Shown: positions 47,292 to 58,835 of the stretch, piece after piece
Position numbering within the stretch: position 1 is the first letter of the stretch
Layout of the letters: each line of letters opens with the position of its first letter
Source: Budorcas taxicolor
Taxonomy: Eukaryota; Chordata; Mammalia; Artiodactyla; Bovidae
DNA: 64,000 bases
Assembly (NCBI RefSeq): GCF_023091745.1
Contig: NC_068913.1
Coordinates: 16,076,001-16,140,000, forward strand
Reading direction: 5' to 3'
The notes under the pieces: model-generated
Told to the model about the DNA's origin: nothing
What the model saw: only the letters and a program-made list of their open reading frames with translations
Databases searched by the model: none
Position numbers and translations under genes: made by a program

Positions 47292-47565
47292 CGGAGAAGG
47301 CAATGGCACCCCACTCAGCACTCTTGCCTGGAAAATCCCATGGACGGAGGAGCCTGGTGGGCTGCAGTCCATGGAGTCACTAAGAGTCGGACACGACTGA
47401 GCAACTTCACTTTCACTTTTCATGTTTATGCATTGGAGAAGGAAATGGCAACCCACTCCAGTATTCTTGTCTGGAGAATCCCAGGGATAGAGGAGCCTCG
47501 TGGGTGCCGTCTATGGGGTCGCACAGAGTCAGACATGACTGAAGCAACTTAGCAGCAGCAGCAGC
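47292..47565 (+). mobile_element. BOV-A2 SINE, full length
   Basis: Two Bov-A units joined by the 'cactttcacttttcatg' linker and ending in (agc)n. Perfect 13-base target duplication agatatatattgt at 47279-47291 and 47566-47578. Confidence 0.96.
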
Positions 47566-47578
47566 AGATATATATTGT

Positions 47579-49096
47579 GGAACAGGTGTCTAAAGTTTTC
47601 TGCACACTTTGATTTCAGGCAAGATGTGGACTATCAGAAATTATTGAACTTAGCTTCTCTAGGATGGCTTCAAGCAGGCTAGACCTATTCCAAGGTAGAC
47701 ACTCCAGTAGCATGTGGGAGCTAGCTAGCAAAATTCAGGAGAACAACACTGTGGAGGGACACCTGGCTTGCTTTACATCAGGCAGTAAAAATTAATATTC
47801 ACAAACAAACAAGGCCTTGGAAGGACTAAAATCATCTTCCTTGCCTCCTTTATGTCATCACCTCTAATAGGACTTGGATAGTGCCTTCCAGACAAATACA
47901 TGTTGGCAATGGTTATATTGGGAGCATTTAAATAGAGCTATTTTTCAGCAACTAATTGCTTTTCTTAGAGCAGCGTGAGTTGCCACTCACCAAGCACAAA
48001 CTCCACTAAATGCTTTCTTAGATTCCAAGTAGGAAATCACATCTGAATTTTCTATGTTGTTGTATAGCACCTACATTAACAACTTTGTTCCTGATATTAT
48101 GACAATGAATGAAGCAAACCTCTTATCTAACAGTGTGAAAATCTTGAGATGAACTTTTGATTTTCCACTTACATCCATGTTTCCATGAATATGTAACTAG
48201 CTTTACTATTTTTCTGAAACAAGGAAGAGTTAACATTATGAAATTTTATAAAATCTTATGCAAAGTTCTTTCAGAAATTGGTCCCCCCCACCCCACTGAA
48301 AGAGGTTCCCTAAGTTGCTGCCTTCTGTCCATTTTAAAAGCTCCGTTTGGCACCGACAACACTTAAGAAAATGACAGGAAAATGAGCATCATCAGCAACT
48401 TCAAAGTAAGGCCATACAACTCCGAATTTGCTACTAAAAATCTTCCAGGTCTAAATCACACACGGAGGTATTTTCCCCCGCATTTCTCAAAGTAAAAAAT
48501 GCTGTTGAAGATCAGCCAGGTTTATTAATTTTGCAATTGATTATCCTGATTGCATGAAGATTTCCATTGCAAAAACAGATTTTTAAGGGCTAAAAATATG
48601 ACAATTATGCAGGTTACTCATTTAAACGAATAAGTAACTACAGGTTTTTAAGTAGCAGACTTTTAAAACACAGGGTATCATTTGCCCATTTCTTTCACCT
48701 GCCTGAAATTTCTATTCATCCTTTTGAAAAGGAGAGTAGGGGAGGGAGGCAATGCATGCTAAATGGTAGCAATCAAGACCCTTCGATGCAACAATTCAAA
48801 AATCTTAAATGATGGTCTGTGGGAGCTTTACAGATAATTAAAATACAACATTGTCTTGAAAAATTACCTCCACATAATTAAATAGAGCCTGATCCCCAGA
48901 AGGGGGAATCAAAAAATCCTTGAGGGGCTGAAAGGTCTTCAGAGGCTCAGCCAGATCTTCCTCCACCAGCACTTTCCTCCTTCAGTCCCTCCAGCAGTTC
49001 TCAACAGGAGAGGGGGACTGGGCATTTTCAGTTGTCCCAGTGAGGGTGAGAGGGTGTTCGTGGTATTTAGTGCCAAGAGCCAGGGATGCCAAACAG

Positions 49097-49138
<42 letters not shown>

Positions 49139-49594
49139 TGCCCCATCCCAAAAGCCTGTCCCCTTATCAAAAGAAGACCTTTTGTATTTGCTTTCATCTG
49201 ACCAGAGTGCTCTTAGCTCTCACAGCAAATATGGTGAAGAGATGAATGAAATCCCCCTTGAAGCTAATTTTAACTGAATAAACAGAACCTTTTATCATCA
49301 CAGTGTGCTGCTGCTTCTCAAACTGGCCTGATGTCTCGTAGCTCTTAAGTTCTGTAAGGCCAGAGGCTCTTGCCTGTTTTGTTTGCGGATGGATCCATTT
49401 AATACCAAAACCTTTGTGTGGAATCTGTTTCTTTACTGATATCTTATTTACTCGTCACACCTAGAGTGGGACTGACATGTATTACATGTTAATAAATACA
49501 TCCTCAAAAGTGATTGAGTCAAAGGGATCCAATGGGATGATTAATAAAGATGCAAATAATTGGGCTCAGCTTAGATCTGCTGAATGAGAAGCTC
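47579..49594. other. Repeat-poor non-coding stretch
   Basis: 2 kb without interspersed repeats except the (AC)n at 49099-49137. No credible gene. An exon-like interval at 47619-47694 is discussed under rejected items. Confidence 0.45.
49099..49137. repeat. (AC)n microsatellite
   Basis: Uninterrupted ac repeat of about 19-20 units, long enough to be polymorphic in length. Confidence 0.97.
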
Positions 49595-49794
49595 CAGGGG
49601 TCAAGCCAAATTGATCTGGGACAATGCCTTGCTCTACCACTTAATTGAATGTGACCTTAAGCAAGACACTTCATCTCTCTGAGTCTAATTTATTCGTTAA
49701 ACAAATATTTTAGAATGCCTACTCTGTTTCAGCGTTGTGCTACTGCTGAGGGTATGCTGATGGGCAAAACAGTACAGTCCTTGCCTTCCTGGCA
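49595..49794 (+). repeat. MIR plus another ancient repeat fragment
   Basis: 49600-49690 (ctctaccacttaattgaatg, gcaagacacttcatctctct) follows MIR. 49693-49790 (aaacaaatattttagaatgc, 'gcaaaacagtacagtccttg') is a separate common ancient repeat that I cannot name. Confidence 0.6.
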
Positions 49795-50140
49795 CTCTTG
49801 GATCCTTATCTTTAAAATGGGAGAGGGTGGGATGAAAACTGAGAGAAGCATGGAAACACATACAGTACCATATGTAACATAGATAGCAAGTGGGAATCTG
49901 CTGTGCGACACAGGGAGCTCTACCCCGTGCTCTGTGACAACCTAGAGGGGTGGGGTGGGGTGGGGTGAGGTTGGAGAAGGGAGGGAGAGTCAGGAAGGAG
50001 GGGATGTATGTATGTATGTAGCTAACTCATGCTGAAGTATGGCAGAGGCCAGCCCAATATTGTAGAGCCACTATCCTTCAATTAAAAATGAATCAAATTT
50101 AATTATAAAAAATATTGTGAAGCAATTATCCTCCAATAAA
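49795..50140 (+). mobile_element. Ruminant L1 3' UTR (+)
   Basis: gagagggtgggatgaaaac, 'cacagggagctctaccccgt', 'tgtgacaacctagagggg', a (tgta)n block and two successive A-rich ends ('caattaaaaatg' and 'ctccaataaaaaatagg'). 5'-truncated. The ggggt run near 49950 is a local expansion. Confidence 0.85.
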
Positions 50141-50768
50141 AAATAGGACTAAATAATATCAATACCTAGGGTTAGTATGCAAGCCAAATGAGATAAAAAT
50201 GTATATTCAAAATTTAACACCAAAGCATTTGTGTGGAATTTGTTTCTTTATTGATATCCTGTTTATCCTGTTTGCAAAGGAAAAATTATTCCCACCCTTC
50301 ACACAGCAAAGCTTTCTGAAAACTCTCTCACCCAAGCACCACCCCGTGTCAGAAGCCACCTAACTCTGCTGTCAGTCAAGAAGTAAGACCAGTGAGACAT
50401 CTCTGTTACAAAACATTTTGTCTTTTTCCCATCTGAAGTTTTAATTATTCAGGACTCTACGTTTCGACTGAAGTGTGGAATTAGTACTTATCATTATAAC
50501 ACCATTCATGATGCTTTTTATTTGTTGAGTGCACTCACATGCTCTCATATGATCTTAATTCATGTAAGATAACCAGAGTTGATATTATTTCATTTTATAA
50601 ATGCTCAAGGAGCTGGTGCTGTTTTGTTCATGGCATTGTAGTGGGAAGGAAGAATCTAGATCGTGCACAGGTCTTCCGCTGTTAGACTGCTAGGGAAAGT
50701 TGCTCACAGCGGAAAAAGTTCCTCTAACACCTTCCCTCTTAGTAGTTTATTACATTGTGCCTTATATT
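50141..50768. other. Non-coding stretch
   Basis: The first 70 bases (ctagggttagtatgcaagcc, aaatgagataaaaatgtata) resemble the tail of the MIR interrupted by the L1. The rest is unassigned. Confidence 0.4.
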
Positions 50769-51093
50769 CAGTTCAGTTTAGTTGCTCAGTCATGTCCGAC
50801 TCTTTGCGACCCCATGAATAGCAGCTCGCCAGGCCTCCCTGTCCATCACCAGCTCCAGGAGTTCACTCACACTCACGTCCATCGAGTCTGTGGTGCCATC
50901 CAGCCATCTCATCCTCTGTCGTCCCCTTCTCCTCCTGCCCCCAGTCCCTCCCAGCATCAGAGTCTTTTCCAACGAGTCAACTCTTCGCATGAGGTGGCCA
51001 AAGTACTGGAGTTTCAGCTTTAGCATCATTCCTTCCAAAGAAATCCCAGGGCTAATCTCCTTCAGAATGGACTGGTTGGATCTCCTTGCAGTT
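50769..51093 (-). mobile_element. BovB LINE 3' end
   Basis: Reversed BovB terminus (cagttcagtttagttgctc) followed by the C-terminal coding region. The minus-strand stretch 50790-51038 is open (MEGMMLKLKLQYFGHLMRR and onward to the natural stop). 325 bases, little decayed. Confidence 0.94.
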
Positions 51094-51194
51094 CAAATTT
51101 TAGAAAGTTTGTTAATGACAATACCATTTCATCTTTGATTCCCACACAGTGCTAAGGAAGGGGTTAAAATTCTCCAAGTCTTCTCTGGGCCTCA

Positions 51195-51327
51195 CCTGAG
51201 ATTCTAAATTTCTGATAAACTTCTAGGTGATGGTGATCCTGTTGGTTCATGGGTCACACCACTAAGATCCGTGAACCAACAGGGATCAGCATCATCTGGG
51301 AGCTTGTCAGAAATTTAGAATCTCAGG
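51195..51327. repeat. MER5-like inverted duplication (hairpin)
   Basis: Left arm 51195-51252 and right arm 51269-51327 are near-perfect reverse complements (first 21 bases identical, about 85-90% overall by eye) around a 16-base loop. The right arm and the sequence after it (to about 51425) read like the MER5-type wording 'gatcagcatcatctgggagc ... cttgtcagaaatttagaatc'. The left arm is a reversed copy of the same piece. Confidence 0.8.
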
Positions 51328-51427
51328 TTCCATCTCATCCAATGGAATTAAACTCGGCCTTTTCACCAGACCACCTGGGTTATTTGTATGTATGCTGAAG
51401 TTTGAGATGCACCATTCTAGGATAAAT

Positions 51428-52896
51428 AACTGTCTTACAAGGAACACAGGTGGAATCATTGAGTAACCCTTGGAATTCTTAAAGTGTTGAACTAAACTTG
51501 TGACTAATACATTATATGATACCAACTGATAAATAATCATTTTTCATGACTAACCTGTGAATGGATATCAAGTGAATGAATGAGCGCCTAAACACCACCA
51601 TGAATTTTAAGGTGTCTTCATTTTTTTTCCTCCCAAAAAGTACAGTAAAGCATCAGGATGAATGTTTGTTTCGCTGCTGTCAGTGATCTACTCACTCCTG
51701 ACTCCTCCAAGGTGGTCCCTGGTTGCAGAGCTTGAAAATACAAAATTTCACGTCTAGAGGATGCATTTGAACAACTAATTATTTTCTTAAAACTCTGCAT
51801 GTGGCGCCAGCTTCCTTCTCATAGCCACTAGCAAGGCTTAAGAACCAGAGGCTGAAGGAACGCCAGGACAGCAAATTTCTTTTGTACCTGTCTTCGAGTA
51901 AGGCACAGATTAGGTCCAAAGAAGACTTGGAGAATTTTAGCTCCTTCCTTAGTAGCTCTGTGTGGGAATCAAAGATGAAATGGTAATGTCATTAACAAAC
52001 TGACATTCTAAAATCTGAATAGTTGTAATATAAGGTACAACGTGGCAAATTCCACCAGGATGGACAAGATGGAGCACCCTGGTCGTTTAGAGGATGGGGA
52101 GGCTGCACATGCTCTGTGGCCAGGAGGGCAGGCGGTTTTCAACAGGAAATGCATCCTTGAGCAGTGTCCCTGCCCGCTGGGATGGACTCCAGGTGAGGCC
52201 CCGGCCCCGGGAACAGCAGCTGGGTCTGATGGTCAGGAAGGAGGCTCAGTGACCATGGCGTGCGCGGTTTGGTGGGCAGGGGATTCCAGGAAGCTCTGTT
52301 GATAACAAGTACAGCTCTGTCAGGGCCCCCAGACTCTACATCCAGAAGTGCCGTTGACTCTTACAGCCTCCTTACAGCACCGCAGAGATGCCGCTCTCAC
52401 CCCTGCCTCGGTGAGGACTGGTCTGGGAACGGGGACAGTTTGGGGACAGCCGTGTGCTGATGGGGGAGATGCTGAGGAGCAAAAGCGAGAAGAAGAGCAG
52501 GGGAGTCGAGTCGATCTTACATTCCTAGCCAATGTGCACTTTCTAGAATTTGAATTCCCCAAGTCTCCTGCCCTACAAAAAAAAAAATCTTTAGAAAGCT
52601 GACCTTTGACAAAGTCCCAGTGGCGCTTCACACAGAGGGTGTTTAAAAAGTATTATCAGGTGGGAATGGCTCCGTGCCAAGCAGTCGGTCCTCCTCTGTG
52701 GCTTCCCTGCTCAGGGTGTTAAAACATGCGTGTATGTGATGGATCAGCATCTAAGTTTGACTGAAGGATTCTCAGACTCTTCATGCCCCTAGAAACCGAT
52801 AGACATAGAAAACATAAATTAGAAAATCTGTACTAATTTGTAGTTTTCCCATATATTTGATTTTCAGCTTATTCTTTAGGATGTAAGGTTTATGGA
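51428..52896. other. Non-coding stretch with GC-rich patch
   Basis: No repeat recognised. 52040-52540 is GC-rich with some CpG and short overlapping frames on both strands (60-103 codons), none of which I recognise. It could be an unannotated exon, a regulatory patch or an unrecognised repeat. Confidence 0.4.
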
Positions 52897-53047
52897 GGTC
52901 TTTTATTTTTATTTTAATATTTATTTATTTGGCTATGTTGGGTCTTAGTTATGGCATGTGGGATCTAGTTCCCTGAAGAGGGATCAAACCCAGGGCCACC
53001 TGCATTGGGAGTGTGGAGTTTTAACCACTGGATCACCAGGGAAATCC
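52897..53047 (-). mobile_element. CHR-type tRNA-Glu SINE, internally deleted
   Basis: Reversed order: a tatttatttatttggct tail, 'gttgggtcttagttatggc', then the head 'ggatcaaacccagggccacc' to 'ggatcaccagggaaatccc'. The central repeated part of CHR is missing. Confidence 0.8.
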
Positions 53048-54747
53048 CTTTTTTTTTTTCTGTTTAATACTATGTGACTATGCAGACTATGTGACTTCTT
53101 GTTGCATACCTTTTTCACACGCACCAGAAAAAATGATATTCTGGATTCTGTGTGTTTGTGTATATTATTTGAGGTTTTTCTGCTAGGCTCGCCTATGACT
53201 ATTTCATAACACTCAGGAAGGATCAGGAGACATACCTAATAATTTCCCTGCTCTCCCTTACCTTCCCACCCAATTCCATGCTGGGCAGCCTCTTTTAGAT
53301 CAGAAAACCGTATACATTTCACCAAAGAAATCAGTGCTAACAGAAGCATCTTTAAATTGGTTCTTCTCAGGTTTGATTTCTCAAAAGGGAAAATGGAAAA
53401 GTTAACACTTAAGACCTCAGGTGACTGAGATTTCTAGAGGCCACAGGAGCAAATTCAATTATGCTCTCCACTCCCTCCCAACCAAGACCTATTTGGCACT
53501 GGTTATTTTCCCCAGGAACTGCATCTGAGCACTGATGCCTTGGTGATACCAGTGTCCACAGAAATGAGCAGTGAGATTTCACCTAAATTATGTTCAGCCC
53601 TCTACCTACTTAAATGAGAAATTGTGTTCGTGTGCAGTAAACATGAAAAAAGAAAGAAAGAAAGAAAGAACAGCTCCAAAGTAAGCATTCTAAGCCATGG
53701 TATTCACCCATCTCTTGCTCAAATCAGAGACATTCTTAGAACTCATATTCAGACCAAAAAAAAGATTCTGAATATTTTAAACAGTACATTTAAAATCCAA
53801 CTCAAATGGCATGACATGACATGCCCTACTGTGAAAGTGACATACTTGTGGCATAATCCTTAAAATCTATCAATATTTGGCATAATCCTAATTGCCATCA
53901 GTTCTGTGGCCACTGTTTCTTTACAAAGTCAATATCTGAGCCATTTTACTCTAAGCGGAGTTTCAGCAAAGGTATAAGAAGTAAAGAATCATCATCACTC
54001 GTATTTGTTTTCAGTTAAATTTCATATTGTCGGCAAACTGTTATCTGTGGGCTATGGGGAAGTAGAGAAACTCAGTGCCCACATAGCCTCCATCCTTGGT
54101 TTAGTTCTGTATAGCAAAAAGAGAAAAACTAGACATTTCTGAGCTGATTTGGTTAGCACTTTCTCTTTATGTGACTCAGAACCTTCCTGATAATATTGAT
54201 CTGTAAGTTCTACAGGAGTCTGTAATCTGTATCTATTTTATGAAAATATCAGTTTCACAACTTTTTGCAACCTGATAAATTCTCAGAATTATTGCATGGT
54301 TACCCTGCCATGTGTTAACTCCTGGCCAGATACGGAAGCTAAAAACATAGCTTTTTCAACTTTAAAACTAATAATGCCACACACATACACAAAAATGCAT
54401 AGCTCATGTAAAAAAAAAGAACAATTAATGACAATTAAAATGAATGATTTGTTCCTATAATTTCCTTAAATACTTCACATAAAGATATTAGGTACATAAA
54501 GAAAATTGAGATTTAGGTTTTTCACTTTCAGAGAAATGGAAATTATCCTAACCCAAACATGAAAACACTTTGGACTTTCTCATATAAGTGAAATTTCACT
54601 GACTCCTGGTTTATTTCTTAGCTGCTCTGTTGTACAAAAATACCAAAAAAAAAAAAAAAAGTGCACTCTTCCATACTACTTGTGGATATCAGTACCTGAA
54701 ATTCCACTGACAGTAACTTGCCTTCAGGTTTTGAATTATGCCCATCT
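53048..54747. other. Non-coding stretch
   Basis: Only simple repeats: T-run (53048-53059), (gaaa)n (53646-53669) and an A-run (54644-54660). No gene. Confidence 0.4.
53646..53669. repeat. (GAAA)n microsatellite
   Basis: About five to six gaaa units. Confidence 0.85.
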
Positions 54748-54760
54748 AGATGGAAAGATG

Positions 54761-55037
54761 GAGAAGGCAATGGCACCCCTCTCTAGCACTCTTGCCTGGA
54801 AAATCCCATGGACGGAGGAGCCTGGTGGGCTGCAGTCCATAGGGTCACACAGAGTCGGACATGACTGAGCGGCTTCACTTTCACTTTTCACTTTCATGCA
54901 TTGGAGCAGGAAATGGCAACCCACTCCAGTGTTCTTGCCTGGAGAATCCCAGGGACGGGGGAGCCTGGTGGGCTGCCGTCTATGGGGTTGCAAAGAGTCA
55001 GACCCGACTGAAGTGACTTAGCAGCAGCAGCAGCAGC
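54761..55037 (+). mobile_element. BOV-A2 SINE, full length
   Basis: Complete element ending in (agc)6-7. Target duplication agatggaaagatg (54748-54760) / agatggagagatg (55038-55050), one mismatch. Confidence 0.96.
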
Positions 55038-55050
55038 AGATGGAGAGATG

Positions 55051-56043
55051 AACAAGGCAGAAATGCTTAACTGAATGTTTAAGCCTTACTACACAGATAA
55101 TTAATCTCAAGTAGTACAAGAACTTTCGTGTTTCTTTCCTTGATTTTGCTTCAGGTATTAACCACCCAAAAGGTAAAAGGCTGCCTTGAAACCTCTCTGG
55201 CAAACTGCGGGGCAGCATTTTACATGATATAACAAGAACTTCACTACTCTGACTTCCAAAAAATTAAAAACTAGATTGCTGTTGTTGGGTGCTTGGGGCC
55301 ATTTGGAGTAGAAAGAATTCTGCAGCTAATTAGAAATGTAACACACTGAGGAAGCAGATGCTGGCATGGTTTCTCTTCAAGAGTTAGTCTAGAGCTGGTT
55401 CTAAAGAGAGTCTGTGTTGCAGTTTACTGAGACGTTGGAGCCCCTTGTTTGATCCTTAGGCACAAACTGGTGGGAAAAATCCTTAAAGTATAATAATATA
55501 AATACTATCCAAATCACAATCCTAATCTCAGTTCTGAGTAAATAAGACTAATTCATAGAACAGCATATGGAAGAACTGACAACTGATTGGCATTGTCTAA
55601 TGGTCCCAGAATAAAGTATCTCATAATAAAATTACCCTTAGCTGACAGACGATATGAAAGGACTTCATTCAGTAAAAAGATAGTAATTAGCTTTGTCCAT
55701 TAATCCCATGAATTCCTTCTTTAATTTTAAATACAACATTTGGGAAGAGCTAGCCAGTCAGCAGTGCAACAAGCAAGGCCTGCATACACAAACAAAATCC
55801 AAGACACCCTGAAAAGGAGATCGGAGGCAGCAGGAGGTAATCCTTGAAGCTGCCTCAGAAGCTCATTCTTCACGAGGTCTTAGTTGGTGCTGTACTTTGG
55901 TTAAATACTTGCATCACTTTATTTAATCTTCATAGTCACATGAGAGTCAACTCCTGTCCCTGTTTCTCATATAAATTGTGAAGTCTGTGCTGTATCAGCT
56001 AGGACAGCCAGATAAAACCTCTAGTCACAGCCCTGAAAGGAGA
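55051..56043. other. Non-coding stretch
   Basis: Nothing recognised; AT-rich, no long frame. Confidence 0.4.
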
Positions 56044-56256
56044 AAGAGTGAAAGGTTACTGGCTCAGTCGGGTCTGACTCTGAGTGATCCTGTGGACCGT
56101 AGTCTGCCAGGCTCCTCTGTCCATGGAATTCTCCAGTCAAGAATACTGGAGTGGGTTGCCACTCCAGGGGATGGATCTTCCTGACCCAGGGATCGAACCT
56201 GGGTCTCCTGCATTGCACGTGGATTCTTCGCAATTTGAGCCACCAGAGAAGCCCTA
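56044..56256 (-). mobile_element. Bov-tA SINE
   Basis: Complete minus-strand copy ending at gagccaccagagaagccc. A small rearrangement is visible in the middle (actccaggggatggatcttc). Confidence 0.92.
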
Positions 56257-57639
56257 AACAGCATTTTCTCCTAGTCTGAAGAAGTAAAACAGTGTTTTCT
56301 AGAGCAAGCAAGGCTTCTCTGAATTATTATGGAGTTGAGAAGATTACCGTTAAGTGAATGGGAGCAATTCTTAGTTCGTGGAACTCCTGTTTGGCTTTTG
56401 GGACACTGGAGTGGAGAAATGAATACAAACATTCTGTGGCACTTCTCCAACATCCTGAAAAGCACTAATTACTTCCTCCCTCCTTCAAGATTGCAGCTAT
56501 CCAAGGATTGAGATTACTGTTGTTAGAAGCAGCCTGCCTGGATCGAGATAGTAAGTACTAAGACAAAGATATAAGAAGACCAGGAGGCCCTCAGACAACG
56601 CGACACTGGTCCTCAGACAAGAAGACACTGGCACTTGCAGAAAGCGTGACTCCTTCGAGAAGAAAAAAATCGGCAAGAGATAGCTTGTTTCTCATTGCTT
56701 TCCGCTCACCTCCACTCCTTATGATCGTTTAATCCCTTACATCACAGCTGGAAGTAAACTTATCATTGATGGTGAACCCTTCCCAGAAACGTGTTGTGTG
56801 TATGCTACACTTCCTGGGCACCTACTAAAGGTCATGTATTTTTTTTTTTAAGTTAAAATCTCTTTCTTGATCACAATATCTGTATGTGTGTGTGCACATT
56901 CTCAACTTGGTGTATATACATCAGAATAGAGAATTTCACAGAACACGCTAGCTCATAATCCAGTTCCCCACTCAGGTTATTGGCACTCCCACCAGTGTGA
57001 CAGGAGGAGTCTTTTGCTTCTTTATCAATATGACAAGAGGAGAGTTTGCTTGTATTGGTATCTTTACTTGAAATGAAGTGAAACCCCACTGCTTTTATTT
57101 TCTTGGTAAAAATCCTTAAGAACCCTCCTATCTTTGACCCCATACAGAGTCCTATAATCTAGTCTCACTTGGGGCACCAGAACCTTTTAGGCCATCACTG
57201 CTGAAATTGGTACTGGAAAGGAAAATAATATCTCTCAGAAAAGTCAGAGAGACTAACAGGAAATTGTGTGTGGAGAATATTAGAAAGAAAAAGGCTGAGA
57301 GGGATTTTTGTGTTTGGTTTTACTAGTAATTTTAGAGTTAACTCTTTGCTGTTTATAGCACTCTTGTTTGCTTTTCTTTGATTCATATTTTTGTGAATCA
57401 ACTTTAGGACTAAAGAACTGTAAAGCCTTGCCAAAATAATTGTTTTTCAAAAGAGTTCCTTGGCACTCTTTATTTCATATACAAGATACACCATCCAAGA
57501 GGTTTTTGTATCAATGCCTACGAAATATAAAATGATATTGTTGGACTTTACGAAAACAGCACTAAGGCTAAGAACAGTTAATAATACAAAGTAGGGAGGA
57601 AATGCTTCCTACTTTTATTTATATATAATACACGCCTAT
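56257..57639. other. Non-coding stretch
   Basis: No recognised repeat apart from a T-run near 56839-56849 and a short gt run near 56883-56893. No credible gene. Confidence 0.4.
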
Positions 57640-57857
57640 GTGAGTGCTCACTCACTCGATAGTGTCATACTCTTTGCGACCCTATGGACTGTAGGCCACC
57701 AGGCTCCACGACCCATGGGATTCCCCAGGCAAGAATACTGGAGTGGGTTGCCATGCCCTCCTTCAGGGGATCTTCCTGACTCAGGGATCGAACCCAGGGA
57801 TCACATCTCCTGCATTGGCAGGTGGGTTCTTTACCACTAGCGCCACCTGGGAAGCCC
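57640..57857 (-). mobile_element. Bov-tA SINE
   Basis: Complete minus-strand copy ending at gcgccacctgggaagccc, with a short internal repeat of cagggatc (about 57782 and 57797). Confidence 0.93.
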
Positions 57858-58068
57858 ACATATAGTACAGATATCTGTTATTCCTCATTTCTAAGTAAAT
57901 TCCACGTGCACATTTCCTAATGTGTACAATAGTTAAAAATAGAGGTAAATGATCAGAGACCAAGAGGACAGAGGACAAAAATAATTTTTCCAAGAAGAGT
58001 GCTACAATTAACACCTAATTTGACTTTGAGCTTTGGAGAGAGCAAAATGAAAGGGAAAGAAAATGAGG

Positions 58069-58835
58069 GTTCAGTTCAGTTCAGTCGCTCAGTCGTGTTC
58101 AACTCTTTGCAACCCCATGAATCACAGCACGCCAGGCCTCCCTGTCCATCACCAACTCCCGGAGTTCACTCAGACTCACGTCCATCGAGTCGGTGATGCC
58201 ATCCAGGCATCTCATCCTCTGTTGTCCCCTTCTCCTCCTGCCCCTAATCCCTCCCAGCATCACAGTCTTTTCCAATGAGTCAACTCTTCACATGAAGTGG
58301 CCAAAGTACTGGAATTTCAGCTTTAGCATCATTCCTTCTAAAGAAATCCCAGGACCGATCTCCTTTAGAATGGACTGGTTGGATCTCCTTGCAGTCCATG
58401 GGACTCTCAAGAGTCTTCTCCAACACCACAGTTCAGAAGCATCAATTCTTCGGTGCTCAGCTTTCTTCACAGTCCAACTCTCACATCCATACGTGACCAC
58501 TGGAAAAACCATAGCCTTGACTAGACGGACCTTTGTTGGCAAAGTAATGTCTCTCTTTTGAATATGCTCTCTAGGTTGGTCATAACTTTCCTTCCAAGGA
58601 GTAAGTGTCTTTTAATTTCATGGCTGCAGTCACCGTCTGCAGTGATTTTGAAGCCCCAAAAAATAGTCTGACACCATTTCCACTGTTTCCCCATCTATTT
58701 CCCATGAAGTGATGGGACCAGATGCCATGATCTTCGTTTTCTGAATGTTGAGCGTTAAGCCAACTTTTTCACTCTCCTCTTTCACTTTCTTCAAGAGGCT
58801 TTTTAGTTCTTTTCACTTTCTGCCATCAGGGTGGT
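58069..58835 (-). mobile_element. BovB LINE 3' end
   Basis: Reversed cagttcag terminus followed by the C-terminal RT region up to just before the YADD motif. The minus-strand open piece 58288-58542 (MPTKVRLVKAMVFPVVTYG, and ELWCWRRLLRVPWTARRSN) is typical BovB. A few frame shifts interrupt the rest. Confidence 0.94.

Noticed and set aside
47619..47694. Exon-like 76-base interval (tttcag acceptor, aaggtagac donor, one open frame)
   Set aside because: Too short for an open frame to mean anything, and the donor is weak.
49054..49277. Open frames through the ac repeat, rich in Thr-His or Cys-Val
   Set aside because: They are translations of a microsatellite.
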